Assembly: GCF_020042285.1 (NCBI RefSeq)
Contig: NZ_CP083388.1
Span: 1,886,001-1,950,000 of the forward strand
From: Ferruginibacter albus
GTDB taxonomy: Bacteria > Bacteroidota > Bacteroidia > Chitinophagales > Chitinophagaceae
Direction: 5' to 3'
Length of the DNA stretch: 64,000 bases
Part shown: one piece after another, positions 46,510 to 56,629 of the stretch
How positions within the stretch are numbered: the stretch's first letter is position 1
Layout: each line of letters begins with the position of its first letter
Program-made: the position numbers and the translations under genes
The notes under the pieces: model-generated
Databases searched by the model: none
Told to the model about the DNA's origin: nothing
What the model saw: the letters and a program-made list of their open reading frames with translations, nothing else

Positions 46510-49005
46510 ATGCAGTTACAAAAAAGCGAAGGATATAAGATAATTCATGAGTGGCTTTTATCGAAAGGTCTTTCTGCATTTCCATTCCAGGAAAAGACCT
46601 GGCAGCATATCATCAATCATCAAAGCGGATTGGTAAATGCGCCTACGGGTTTTGGAAAAACCTATGCCGTGTTTTTGGGAGCGCTAATTCAATTTATTAA
46701 TCAATATCCAGCGGATTATAATAAAAGAAAGAACAATAAGCTGCAGCTTCTATGGATATCGCCTCTTCGTGCACTGGCAAAAGATGTAGGCAGGGCAATG
46801 GAAGAAACGATAGAGGCATTGGGAATGAACTGGAAAGTTGGTATTCGTAACGGCGACACTACGGTTAGTGAACGTCAAAAACAGCAACGAAATATTCCTG
46901 AGATATTAGTGATCACTCCGGAAAGCCTGCATTTATTGTTAGCACAAAAGAACAATGCAGCTTTTTTTACAGGGTTAAAGATCATTGCTGTTGATGAATG
47001 GCATGAGTTGTTGGGAAGTAAACGAGGTGTGCAAGTAGAGTTGGCAATATCAAGAATTATTGGGCAAAGAAAAATATTAAATGAAATAAATGATATCAGT
47101 GTTTGGGGAATAAGCGCTACAATCGGTAATCTAACTGAAGCAAAAGATGTTTTAGTAAGTTCACTTAATAAAGAAGGAGTTATCATCAGAGCTGCATTAA
47201 ATAAACGCACCGAAATTTCTTCTATCCTTCCGGATGAAATTGAAAAGTACCCATGGGCGGGGCACCTGGGATTGAAGCTAGCCGATAAGATCATTCCTAT
47301 CATTAAGCAAAGTAATACTACGCTTGTTTTTATTAATACAAGAGGAATGAGTGAAAGATGGTACCAGGCGATCGTTACCATTGCACCAGAACTTTCCGGT
47401 TTGGTAGCGCTGCATCATGGTAGCATGGAGCATGAGATACGTACCTGGGTGGAAGAATCTTTGCATAAACAAAAATTAAAGGCAGTCGTTTGTACAGCCA
47501 GCCTCGATCTGGGGGTTGATTTTAGACCTGTTGATACTGTCATACAGGTCGGCTCACCAAAAGGAGTAGCCCGTTTTTTACAAAGAGCAGGCAGAAGCGG
47601 GCATCAACCCGGTGAAACCAGTAATATCTATTTTTTACCTACACATTCATTGGAGCTAATAGAAGCTGCGGCATTAAAAACGGCGATTAAAAAAAATGTT
47701 ATTGAAAGTCGCCAACCTATGTTGTTGTGTTTTGATGTGCTGATCCAATATCTCTGCACGTTGGCTACCGGCGATGGCTTTATAGCTGAACAAATCTTTA
47801 ATGAAGTAAAACAAACATACTGTTATAAAGAGATAACAGAAGAAGAGTGGCAATATCTTTTGCATAATATCACACAAGGAGGTGTTGCCTTGCAGCAATA
47901 TGATGAATTTAAAAAAGTAGAAATTGAAAATGGTATTTATAAGATCAAGAACAGAGCCATTGCGATGAGGCATCGTTTACATATTGGTACTATTGTAAGT
48001 GAAGCCATGCTGAAAGTGAAATTGATGAACGGAAGATATATTGGCGTTATTGAAGAATGGTTCATAAGCCGATTGGAGCCGGGAGCTGTATTTACTTTAT
48101 CAGGAAGAAATTTAGAACTGATCACGATAAAGGATATGGATGTGATAGTAAAACAATCATCCTCAAAAAAAACGATCGTACCAAGTTGGCAGGGAGGCAG
48201 AATGCCGCTGAGTGCTAATCTGGGAGCTATGCTGCGCAAAATGTTTGATAAGGTTGCAGAAAAAAAGACAGGGAAATTTGAAGAAATAGAATTGGAAGTG
48301 TTAAAGCCTTTATTTCAATTGCAGCAACAATTATCTGCAATACCGCAGGCAAATGAATTATTAATTGAACATATCGAAACAAAAGATGGCTTTCATGTAT
48401 TTGTGTATCCTTTTGAAGGAAGATTGGTTCATGAAGCAATGGCTGCTTTACTGGCGTATCGGATTGCAACGATAATTCCTATTACGTTTTCAATTGCCAT
48501 GAATGATTATGGCTTTGAGTTGCTTAGTGACAAGCCTGTACCTTTGGATGACAGCAATGTGTACGAATTGTTTTCTATTGATAATTTATTGGCTGATATC
48601 CAGCAAAGCGTGAACAGTGTTGAAATGGCAAAAAGAAAATTCCGTGATATTGCTGTAATAGGAGGGCTGGTGTTTCAAGGCTATCCGGGAGAATATAAAA
48701 AGGCAAGACATCTGCAATCATCTTCGTCATTGATCTTTTCGGTATTGAGCGAATATGAAAAAGACAGTTTGTTATTACGGCAAGCCTACCAGGAAGTGTT
48801 TGACCAGCAAATGGAAGAAGTAAGATTGCGCAATGCCTTGCAGAGAATATCATCAGGAAAGATAATCGTTAGATTTCCCGGACAATTAACTCCTTTTTGT
48901 TTTCCTATCAAGGTAGATAGCATGCGTGAGAATTTAACATCAGAAAAATTAGAAGAACGAATTTTGCGAATGCAACAACAATTGGAAAAGGAGAATAGGA
49001 AATAA
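46510..49005 (+). CDS. Ligase-associated DNA damage response DEXH-box helicase
   Basis: Lhr-like superfamily 2 helicase of 831 residues. Walker A is APTGFGKT (residues 44-51), motif Ia SPLRALAKD (84-92), motif II DEWH (162-165), motif III SAT, and motif VI QRAGRSGHQPG. A C-terminal winged-helix/DUF4910-like region follows. In many bacteria this helicase belongs with an ATP-dependent ligase, an exonuclease and the phosphoesterase PdeM. Here only PdeM adjoins, overlapping by 1 bp (TAATG), so translation is coupled. It is likely a DNA repair protein. Confidence 0.9.
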   Translation: MQLQKSEGYKIIHEWLLSKGLSAFPFQEKTWQHIINHQSGLVNAPTGFGKTYAVFLGALIQFINQYPADYNKRKNNKLQLLWISPLRALAKDVGRAMEETIEALGMNWKVGIRNGDTTVSERQKQQRNIPEILVITPESLHLLLAQKNNAAFFTGLKIIAVDEWHELLGSKRGVQVELAISRIIGQRKILNEINDISVWGISATIGNLTEAKDVLVSSLNKEGVIIRAALNKRTEISSILPDEIEKYPWAGHLGLKLADKIIPIIKQSNTTLVFINTRGMSERWYQAIVTIAPELSGLVALHHGSMEHEIRTWVEESLHKQKLKAVVCTASLDLGVDFRPVDTVIQVGSPKGVARFLQRAGRSGHQPGETSNIYFLPTHSLELIEAAALKTAIKKNVIESRQPMLLCFDVLIQYLCTLATGDGFIAEQIFNEVKQTYCYKEITEEEWQYLLHNITQGGVALQQYDEFKKVEIENGIYKIKNRAIAMRHRLHIGTIVSEAMLKVKLMNGRYIGVIEEWFISRLEPGAVFTLSGRNLELITIKDMDVIVKQSSSKKTIVPSWQGGRMPLSANLGAMLRKMFDKVAEKKTGKFEEIELEVLKPLFQLQQQLSAIPQANELLIEHIETKDGFHVFVYPFEGRLVHEAMAALLAYRIATIIPITFSIAMNDYGFELLSDKPVPLDDSNVYELFSIDNLLADIQQSVNSVEMAKRKFRDIAVIGGLVFQGYPGEYKKARHLQSSSSLIFSVLSEYEKDSLLLRQAYQEVFDQQMEEVRLRNALQRISSGKIIVRFPGQLTPFCFPIKVDSMRENLTSEKLEERILRMQQQLEKENRK

Positions 49006-49655
49006 TGAAGCTTACACATCATACTATTAATAAGAATACTTTTTTATTGTCAGAACAGCGATGTTTGTTTTGGGAAGAAGAAAAAACATTGATCGTATCT
49101 GATCTTCATATTGGTAAAACAGGACATTTTCGTAAGCATGGCATTGCAGTGCCTCAAACTATTTATAAAGAAGATCTGCAGCGGCTCATTAGCCTGATAA
49201 GCTTTTATAAACCTGTACGGTTAATTGTAGTGGGAGATATGTTTCACAGTAAAGAAAACAAGGAACTGGATCTTTTTCTAAAATGGAGGATCGATCTTAA
49301 ACATATAGATCTTCATTTGGTATTAGGCAATCATGATATACTGGAAAAAAGCTGGTATAAAACATCGTTAATTGATCATAGTTCAGAATTAACCATTGGT
49401 AATTTTCATTTTGTGCATGATATAAATAGTATTGATGAGCTTGATACGAGCATGTATTATTTCTCCGGGCATGTACATCCGGCAGTAAATATCCAGGGTG
49501 TTGGCAAACAGCATATAAGTCTGCCTTGTTTTTATTTCACAAAGCAGCATGCCATTCTTCCGGCTTTCAGTAAATTTTCCGGCATGTCATTAATTAAACC
49601 TCAGCGTACCGATAGCGTATATGCTATATTGGAAAAAGGGTGTATGAAATTATAA
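49005..49655 (+). CDS. pdeM: Ligase-associated DNA damage response phosphoesterase
   Basis: Calcineurin-like metallophosphoesterase of 216 residues with metal-binding motifs SDLHIGK (Asp33, His35), GDMFHSK, GNHD and GHVHP in the right order. It belongs to the PdeM family of the ligase-associated repair set. It starts inside the helicase stop (TAATG) and is thus co-translated with it. The ligase and exonuclease of the usual set are not next to it in this window. Confidence 0.9.
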   Translation: MKLTHHTINKNTFLLSEQRCLFWEEEKTLIVSDLHIGKTGHFRKHGIAVPQTIYKEDLQRLISLISFYKPVRLIVVGDMFHSKENKELDLFLKWRIDLKHIDLHLVLGNHDILEKSWYKTSLIDHSSELTIGNFHFVHDINSIDELDTSMYYFSGHVHPAVNIQGVGKQHISLPCFYFTKQHAILPAFSKFSGMSLIKPQRTDSVYAILEKGCMKL

Positions 49656-49907
49656 AAAAGGCTCCAACGCTTTTCGCTTAATTTAATTGTATTTGATCCA
49701 TAAAAAATTTTAAGCGCTTAGTATTCAACCAAATTTTATTTCTTCTGCGTATAAACTCTATATGTATAGAAGTTTTTCTAAAAAAAGTTAGCCATTAATA
49801 TATTATTTATTGTTGTTTGTCGTTATTAGCATTGACCTATGCCCGAAAAAGTGCTTTTATGCAATGTTTTTCTAGCTATAGTCAAAATCAACTTAAAAAA
49901 ATCCCTG
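49656..49907. other. Intergenic region with no clear features
   Basis: 252 bp, A/T-rich, including TTAAGCGCTTA near 49712. An upstream start for the next gene at 49839 is possible but not preferred. No exact TAnnTTTG box and no clear terminator. Confidence 0.35.
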
Positions 49908-52115
49908 ATGAAAGGCCCATTTCAAAAAATATTCCTGCAGGCTTTTGCTTTATTCTGCACGTTTAATGCAAGTGCTCAGGTTTTTTCTTTAACTCCCGGT
50001 GGTCATTTTGTAATAAACGGTAATCCTACTTTTGTTGCTAATAATGGAGGCATAAAAAATAATGGAACCTTTACAAGAGGTAATGGAACTGTTCTGTTTA
50101 CGGGCTATAGCGATACAACTGTTTCTTTTATAACCGGCGATAGCGTAACGGCTATCACCAATTTAAGCGTTAATAAAACCAATGGTAGCGTTGCCACTAA
50201 AAGTAAGGTTTGGGTATATAATGTACTTACTATGTATAATGGTAAGTTATATGCCGATAGCGCATTAACATTAATATCAGATGTCAATAATACAGCAAGA
50301 GTAGCGCCTGTTCCTGTTAATACAAGTCGTATTGAAGGAAAGGCAATTGTGCAACGTTATATTCCTGCACGCAGATCGTGGAGATTACTAACGGCACCGG
50401 TTACCAGCTCTAACACTATTTATAATTCATGGCAGAATAATGGCGTTTATCAAACAGGGAAAGGTACTTTAATTACAATGCCTACACCTATTCCTGCAAA
50501 TAGTGGCATGGATGCCGGTATCAATGCGAATTATTCAATGAAATCGTTTAATCCTGCCACACAAGGTTTGGTAAGCATTGCCAATTCAAAAACTGCAAAC
50601 ATTTCTCCGGGTAATACAGGAAGTGCAGATAATGCAGGTTATTTCATTTTCGTAAGAGGAGACAGAGATCCTTCTACAGTAGCGAATCCTAATAATGGAT
50701 ATGTTCCTGTTAATACTACTACATTAAGCAGCTCCGGTATTTTACAGCAGGGCGATCAAATGTTTACTGCCGCAGCTACTGCCGGCAAATACACGTTGAT
50801 AGGAAATCCTTACGCTTCTCCTATTGATTTTGATAATGTAACATTGAATAATGTTACCAAACGTTTTTATGTATGGGATCCATCGTTGAACCAGGTAGGT
50901 GGCTATGTAGTTTTGGATGACGCCATCAATTCGGGTGTATATATTAAATCTGTTTCAAGAAGTGCTCAGACAAAAGAGATCCAATCGGGGCAAGCTTTCT
51001 TTGTTCAAACAACAAGTACAGCACCTGCATCAGTTCTTATCCAGGAAAGCAGCAAATCAACTACCAATAACTTATTGATGTTCCGTCCGGCAGCCGTAAC
51101 GGAAACTATCACTACCAACCTTTATTTACTAAACAGCGATAATACAACCTCCTTTGCGGATGCAACTGTTGCACAATTTAATGAATCGTTCAGCGCTGAT
51201 GTTGACTGGTTAGATGCCAGCAAGTTTGCGAATGTGAATGAAGGAATAAGCATGTTACGTAATGGTAAGAGCCTTTCTATTGAAAGAAGACCATTGATAA
51301 CTGCCAATGATACTATTTTCTTTAAACTGGCAGCAACTACTGCAAGAAGTTACCAATTGGAAGTGATCGGAGATAACATGCAACAACCGGGACTAACTCC
51401 TTTTTTAATTGATACCTATAAAGGAACAAGCACTCCGTTGGATCTATATGCAAGCAGCGGCAGCACCGTAAACTTTAGCATCACCAGCGATGCAGCCTCT
51501 GCTGTAGCTAACCGTTTTATGATCGTATTCAGAACGGCGGGAGTGTTGCCTGTGACATTTACCAGTGTGAAAGCATATCAAAAAAGCACAGGGATACAAG
51601 TTGACTGGAATGTTGAAAGTGAAGTGAACGTTATGCAATATGAAGTAGAGAAATCTGCTGATGGTAAAACATTCACCAAAACAAACATTACTATTCCAAC
51701 CGGCAATAACAATTCATCTGTGAATTATGGATGGTTAGACAGCAAGCCTTTTGAAGGCGTTAATTACTATCGCATTAAGAGTATCGACAAAGACGGTACA
51801 GTTAGATACAGCCAGATCATTCGTGTTGTTTCCGGTTCTGATAACACAACAGCCAAGACCAGCGATATAACAGTATATCCAAATCCTGTTGTTGGTAATG
51901 TAATGAATGTTCTGTTCAGCAATGAGCCTGCAGGTGATTATATGATACGATTATTAAACACCGATGGTCAGGCGGTATTTGCCAGCCAGGTAGCTGTAAG
52001 CAGCAGCAACATGACACAGGCGATATCATTACCGGCTTCATTGCCTAAAGGAACTTATGAATTAAAGGTAAATGGAAGCAATACTCAAAGTGTACAAAAA
52101 ATAGTTATACAATAA
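49908..52115 (+). CDS. T9SS-exported surface protein with type A sorting domain (paralogue)
   Basis: The 735-residue protein starts at the ATG at 49908 (MKGPFQKIFLQAFALFC, cleavage near SAQ). The frame from 49839 would add 23 residues without a signal-like sequence. The body has beta repeats (GGHFVINGNPTFV) and the segments RRSWRLLTAPV, YFIFVRGDRDP and YVWDPSLNQVGGYV, all shared with the 37949-40267 product. A fibronectin-like part (VTFTSVKAY, SEVNVMQYEVEKS) and the sorting domain (VYPNPVVGN near its start, GTYELKV near its end) follow. It is exported and attached by T9SS. The next surface gene follows 65 bp later on the same strand. Confidence 0.87.
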   Translation: MKGPFQKIFLQAFALFCTFNASAQVFSLTPGGHFVINGNPTFVANNGGIKNNGTFTRGNGTVLFTGYSDTTVSFITGDSVTAITNLSVNKTNGSVATKSKVWVYNVLTMYNGKLYADSALTLISDVNNTARVAPVPVNTSRIEGKAIVQRYIPARRSWRLLTAPVTSSNTIYNSWQNNGVYQTGKGTLITMPTPIPANSGMDAGINANYSMKSFNPATQGLVSIANSKTANISPGNTGSADNAGYFIFVRGDRDPSTVANPNNGYVPVNTTTLSSSGILQQGDQMFTAAATAGKYTLIGNPYASPIDFDNVTLNNVTKRFYVWDPSLNQVGGYVVLDDAINSGVYIKSVSRSAQTKEIQSGQAFFVQTTSTAPASVLIQESSKSTTNNLLMFRPAAVTETITTNLYLLNSDNTTSFADATVAQFNESFSADVDWLDASKFANVNEGISMLRNGKSLSIERRPLITANDTIFFKLAATTARSYQLEVIGDNMQQPGLTPFLIDTYKGTSTPLDLYASSGSTVNFSITSDAASAVANRFMIVFRTAGVLPVTFTSVKAYQKSTGIQVDWNVESEVNVMQYEVEKSADGKTFTKTNITIPTGNNNSSVNYGWLDSKPFEGVNYYRIKSIDKDGTVRYSQIIRVVSGSDNTTAKTSDITVYPNPVVGNVMNVLFSNEPAGDYMIRLLNTDGQAVFASQVAVSSSNMTQAISLPASLPKGTYELKVNGSNTQSVQKIVIQ

Positions 52116-52180
52116 TAAGCGATCATAAAAAATAAGTTAACCAAAAACGTTCTGATTAACCGTTAAATTCAAAGTATATC

Positions 52181-55100
52181 ATGCAAAAGCATCTAATCAA
52201 GTTACTGGTAGTATTTCAACTGGTAACGGTAACCAAAACCTTCTCGCAAAACTTTGCGATAAACGCCACAGGTAGTTTGCCTGATACCAGCGCCATGCTC
52301 GATATCAGCAGTAGCAATAAGGGTTTCCTTATGCCAAGGCTTAATACCACGCAAATGAATGCCATTCCTTTACCTGCCACAGGGTTGATCATTTTCAACA
52401 CTACGGTGAATGCGTTTGAAGTAAACGTAGGAACACCGGCAAGTCCTAACTGGCAGATACTCGGAACAGCCAATAATAACTGGTTGACATCAGGTAATGC
52501 GGGGACCAATGCATCAAAGTTCATAGGTACTACCGATAGTACAAGCTTTCGTTTCAGAACTAACAACCAGCAACGTTTGGTGGTAGATAGTTTAGGTAAC
52601 GTTGGTATTGGTTCGGCTCCGTCTTTTACGGCTGGCCCATACATGGATAAGTTTTTGGTAGATGCAGGTGCAACAAATTCATATAATGTAATAACGGCTA
52701 AAGGAACTGTAAATAATTATTTACAGTTTAATGTACAGAACCAATCGAATGGTACTGCCGCATCTTCGGATCTGGTGGCTACTGCGGACAATGGTAGTGA
52801 AACGAGCAATTACGTAGATATGGGGGTTAACGGCAGCGCTTATTCAGGTGGTGTAATGGGTAGTGCAAATGATGCTTACTTATTTAACATGGGTAATAAT
52901 TTATTGGTAGGAACAGGTTCTGCTTCTAAATCTGTAGTGTTTATGACAGGTGGTACTTCTCAAGGTACTAACGAAAGAATGAGAATAGACGGAAGTGGTA
53001 ACGTGGGAGTTGGTACTACAGCTCCGGGAAGTAAACTGGATGTAAAAGGAACTTTGCGTTTAAGCGGTTCTACTTCAGGATATGTAGGTTTTGCTCCTGC
53101 AGCAGCAGCGGGCTCTACTACTTATACTTTACCAAGTGCAGATGGTACAAGCGGACAACAGTTAACCACTAACGGTACAGGTACATTAACCTGGACGAAT
53201 GGTGCCGGTACAACAACTAATACATTAGGTACAAGTGGCAATACAATTACAAGCACTGTAAATGGAATAGCGGCAACAGCTAATGCAGTAAATACAGTAG
53301 TCAATGCAAGTAATGCAAACACATTAACAACAACGGTTAACGGTGTTGCAGCAACAGGTGTAAATATTATCAATACAAATGCAGCAAGCTTAAGTGGAAG
53401 CAGCTTGACTACAACAGTTAACGGTGTTGCTAGTTCTGCGGTTGATATATCAGGTGTTGATTCAAGTATTTATAAAGGTGATGGTACATTAAGAGCTAAT
53501 AGAACAGTAACTCAGGCTGACAAAAATCTAACCTTCAGCTCAACTACCGGTAACTTAATATTCAATCCTTCGTCTACAGGTAAAGTAGGAATTGGTAACG
53601 CAGCTCCTGCTAAAACACTGGATGTAACAGGTAATGGTCGTTTTACCAGCAACTTAACTGTAGGTTCTTATACATTACCTACAGCAGATGGTACCAACGG
53701 ACAATCACTGGTAACGAATGGAACAGGTACATTGGCATGGGGAACACCAACTATTACAACTACCAATACATTGGGAACAAGCGGTAATACTATTACAAGC
53801 ACTGTTAATGGTATTGCAGCAACTGCAAGTGCTGTAAATACTGTAGCTAATACAAGCAGCGCAAATACGTTAACTACAACAGTTAATGGTGTGGCTGCAA
53901 CTGGTGTAGCTATGATTAATTCAAACGCATTAAGTTTATCAGGACAAAGCTTAACTTCAACTGTAAATGGTATTGCATCATCTGCAGTAAGCTTATCAAA
54001 TCTTGATTCAAGCATTTATAAAAATGACGGAACATTATGGGCTAACAGAACTGTAACACAGGCTGACAAAAATCTAACCTTCAGCTCAACTACCGGTAAC
54101 TTAATATTCAACCCATCGTCTACCGGTAAAGTAGGAATTGGTAACGCGGCACCGGCTTATAACTTAGATGTTACCGGTACAGGTCGTTATACAGGTGCGT
54201 TAAAAATAGGAGCGTACACACTTCCTGCTACGGATGGTACTTCTAACCAGGTATTAACTACCAATGGTAGCGGAGCCGTAACATGGGTATCTCCTTCAAC
54301 AGGATATATTAATAACGGTACAACACAACAGGCATCTTCTAACTTTAATATTTCAGGGAACGGTACTATTGGTAGCTCGTTAACTGTTAGTGGTTCTGAA
54401 TCGATAGCAGGTGCAAGCTCAATTGGCGGTGCATTATCAGTAGGAAGCACACTTACAGTAGGTACTTTGGCGGTTGGTGCAAATACAGACAGCATTGTAA
54501 CCGTAACTTCTGCCGGCTTATTAAGAAAGAGAAGTATAGCAAGCATTGCGAATGGTGCTATCAGTAATTCATTCAGCTCAAGTGCAAATACAATAACAAG
54601 TACAGTAAATGGTGTAACAGCAACAGCAAACGCAGTTAACTCAGTTGTAAACGCCAGCAATACGAATACATTAACGACTACAATAAACGGAGTAACCGGT
54701 ACAGGTGTAGCCATCGTCAACACAAACGCATTAAGTTTATCAGGTCAAAACTTAACAAGTACTGTGAATGGTATTGCATCATCTGCTGTTAGCTTATCAA
54801 ATCTTGATTCAAGCATTTATAAAAATGACGGAACATTAAGAAGCGATAGAACAGTTACGATGGGAGCAAACGATCTTAATTTTAATTCAACAACAGGTAA
54901 TATTATTTTCAGTCCATCATCTACAGGTAGATTTGGTATCGGAACTACTTCTCCAGGTAGCAGCATGGACATCAAAGGCATATTGCGTTTAAGCGGTTCA
55001 ACTTCAGGCTATGTAGGCTTTGCGCCTGCAGCAGCAGCTGGTTCTACTACTTATACATTGCCTTCTGCTGATGGTACAAGTGGTCAGCAGTTAACTACCA

Positions 55101-56476
55101 ATGGTAGTGGAACTTTAAGCTGGACAACAGCTGGTAACAATACAGCCAGCAACGGCTTAACGTTGAGCGGCAGCGATATTCAATTAGGCGGTAACTTAAC
55201 ATCGAATACTACCATCACTAACAATGGTAAAACATTAAACATCGCAGGTAGCTCTATTACTTCAACATTTACCAGTGCGGGTTATTTAGGTGTTGGTACT
55301 TCTTCGCCTGCCAAAGCATTACATGTAGTAATGAATTCAAGCGGAACAAACGTAGCAACCTTCCAAAATACAAGTGCTTCAGGTTTCAGCAGTATGGATT
55401 GGTTAGATAACTCAGGTACTTTGTCTTCTACTTTTGGTTTTGCCAACAGCAGTGCAGGCGGTATCTTTTCCAACAAAGCGTATATGAACAGTTATAATCA
55501 CGACTTTGTGTTAACACGTAATTCATCTGATTATAATATCGTAATAGATGGTAGTAACGGTAATGTGGGTATTGGTAAAACGTCTCCGGGAAGTGCATTG
55601 GATGTTGCCGGAACAATACGTTTGTCAGGTTCAACATCTGGTTATGTAGGTTTTGCTCCTGCAGCAGCAGCGGGTTCTACCACTTATACTTTACCAAGTG
55701 CAGATGGTACAGCAGGACAATTCTTAAAAACGAATGGTTCGGGTGTATTAAGTTGGGCAACTGCCGGAAGCAGCTCTACTACTGTATCTAACAGCAGCAG
55801 CACAAATACATTAACTACTACTGTAAACGGTACAACCGGTACAGGCGTAAGTATCATTAATTCAAATGCATTAACTTCTGCTACCAATACAATCACCAGC
55901 ACTATTAATGGTGTTGCTGATAATGCTACAATCATTAACTCAAATGCTTTAAGCTTATCCGGTCAAAGCTTGACCAGCACTGTAAACGGGATTGCATCTA
56001 CGGCTTTAAGTTTAGCAGGTGTGGATTCAAGCATTTACAAAACAGATGGTACATTAAGAGGCGACAGAACAATTACTATGGGTGCCAGCGATATGAACTT
56101 TAATTCTACTACCGGTAATTTTATCTTCAATCCTTCAGGTGCAGGTAATATGGGTATCGGTACTACTTCACCAAACAGTGAATTGGAAGTTAATGGTGCT
56201 GTGGCAACTAAACTTTCAAAGCAAACAGGTTCCAGCGCTGTAACCTTGGATAACACTGCTGCAGTTTGGTATTTTACAGGCTCTGCATCTATCTCGTTGC
56301 CTGCAGCAAGTACATGTACAAACAGAAGGTATGTTATTGTAAACAGATATAGCACCAGTAGTACTAAAAGTATAAGTTCTTATACCGATTTAACAGGCGC
56401 ATCGGCTACAACTATTGCAAAAAACACCAGTATTGAAATCATCTCAGATGGTTCAAATTGGTTGCAAATAAAATAG
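52181..56476 (+). CDS. Giant repeat-rich exported protein (tail-fibre-like)
   Basis: The 1431-residue protein has a signal peptide near residues 1-23 (MQKHLIKLLVVFQLVTV) and the opening LPDTSAMLDISSSNKGFLMPR typical of large Bacteroidota exported proteins. It is built from Ser/Thr/Gly-rich repeats. SGSTSGYVGFAPAAAAGSTT occurs three times (about 53056, 54985 and 55620 bp) and TQADKNLTFSSTTGN twice. VGIG-type motifs (VGIGSAP, VGVGTTAPGSKLDVKG) recur as in phage-fibre chaperone-like proteins. The C-terminus (SISLPAASTCTNRRY) has no visible T9SS sorting domain, which is odd for such a protein. It may be a secreted fibre or need another export route. A terminator follows at 56519-56547. Confidence 0.8.
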   Translation: MQKHLIKLLVVFQLVTVTKTFSQNFAINATGSLPDTSAMLDISSSNKGFLMPRLNTTQMNAIPLPATGLIIFNTTVNAFEVNVGTPASPNWQILGTANNNWLTSGNAGTNASKFIGTTDSTSFRFRTNNQQRLVVDSLGNVGIGSAPSFTAGPYMDKFLVDAGATNSYNVITAKGTVNNYLQFNVQNQSNGTAASSDLVATADNGSETSNYVDMGVNGSAYSGGVMGSANDAYLFNMGNNLLVGTGSASKSVVFMTGGTSQGTNERMRIDGSGNVGVGTTAPGSKLDVKGTLRLSGSTSGYVGFAPAAAAGSTTYTLPSADGTSGQQLTTNGTGTLTWTNGAGTTTNTLGTSGNTITSTVNGIAATANAVNTVVNASNANTLTTTVNGVAATGVNIINTNAASLSGSSLTTTVNGVASSAVDISGVDSSIYKGDGTLRANRTVTQADKNLTFSSTTGNLIFNPSSTGKVGIGNAAPAKTLDVTGNGRFTSNLTVGSYTLPTADGTNGQSLVTNGTGTLAWGTPTITTTNTLGTSGNTITSTVNGIAATASAVNTVANTSSANTLTTTVNGVAATGVAMINSNALSLSGQSLTSTVNGIASSAVSLSNLDSSIYKNDGTLWANRTVTQADKNLTFSSTTGNLIFNPSSTGKVGIGNAAPAYNLDVTGTGRYTGALKIGAYTLPATDGTSNQVLTTNGSGAVTWVSPSTGYINNGTTQQASSNFNISGNGTIGSSLTVSGSESIAGASSIGGALSVGSTLTVGTLAVGANTDSIVTVTSAGLLRKRSIASIANGAISNSFSSSANTITSTVNGVTATANAVNSVVNASNTNTLTTTINGVTGTGVAIVNTNALSLSGQNLTSTVNGIASSAVSLSNLDSSIYKNDGTLRSDRTVTMGANDLNFNSTTGNIIFSPSSTGRFGIGTTSPGSSMDIKGILRLSGSTSGYVGFAPAAAAGSTTYTLPSADGTSGQQLTTNGSGTLSWTTAGNNTASNGLTLSGSDIQLGGNLTSNTTITNNGKTLNIAGSSITSTFTSAGYLGVGTSSPAKALHVVMNSSGTNVATFQNTSASGFSSMDWLDNSGTLSSTFGFANSSAGGIFSNKAYMNSYNHDFVLTRNSSDYNIVIDGSNGNVGIGKTSPGSALDVAGTIRLSGSTSGYVGFAPAAAAGSTTYTLPSADGTAGQFLKTNGSGVLSWATAGSSSTTVSNSSSTNTLTTTVNGTTGTGVSIINSNALTSATNTITSTINGVADNATIINSNALSLSGQSLTSTVNGIASTALSLAGVDSSIYKTDGTLRGDRTITMGASDMNFNSTTGNFIFNPSGAGNMGIGTTSPNSELEVNGAVATKLSKQTGSSAVTLDNTAAVWYFTGSASISLPAASTCTNRRYVIVNRYSTSSTKSISSYTDLTGASATTIAKNTSIEIISDGSNWLQIK

Positions 56477-56518
56477 GCAAATAAGCAATTCAAGTTTTTT
56501 ATAACCATTTAGAACAGT

Positions 56519-56547
56519 AACTCCTGTCACGTAAAGTGACGGGAGTT
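56519..56547 (+). terminator. Terminator of the repeat-protein gene
   Basis: 12-nt arms AACTCCTGTCAC and GTGACGGGAGTT (one mismatch) with loop GTAAA and a T-run; lies 43 bp after the stop. Confidence 0.9.
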
Positions 56548-56603
56548 TTTTTTGCCGTTTACGATTTTACAAGTTGTTCAAGTAAATAGTATTACTAATA
56601 TTT

Positions 56604-56611
56604 TATTTTTG
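56604..56611 (+). promoter_or_regulatory. Candidate -7 box of the SDR gene
   Basis: TATTTTTG fits TAnnTTTG and lies 18 bp before the ATG at 56630. A good TTTG box at the right distance was not found, so support is partial. Confidence 0.4.
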
Positions 56612-56629
56612 CACTATCAAAATTAAAAA

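Noticed and set aside
53122-56355. Long antisense open frames (up to 178 codons) across the repeat-rich surface gene
   Set aside because: They mirror the Thr/Ser/Gly/Ala-rich forward codons and read monotonous Val/Pro/Ala/Leu sequence with no start context. The forward frame has a signal peptide and clear repeats.
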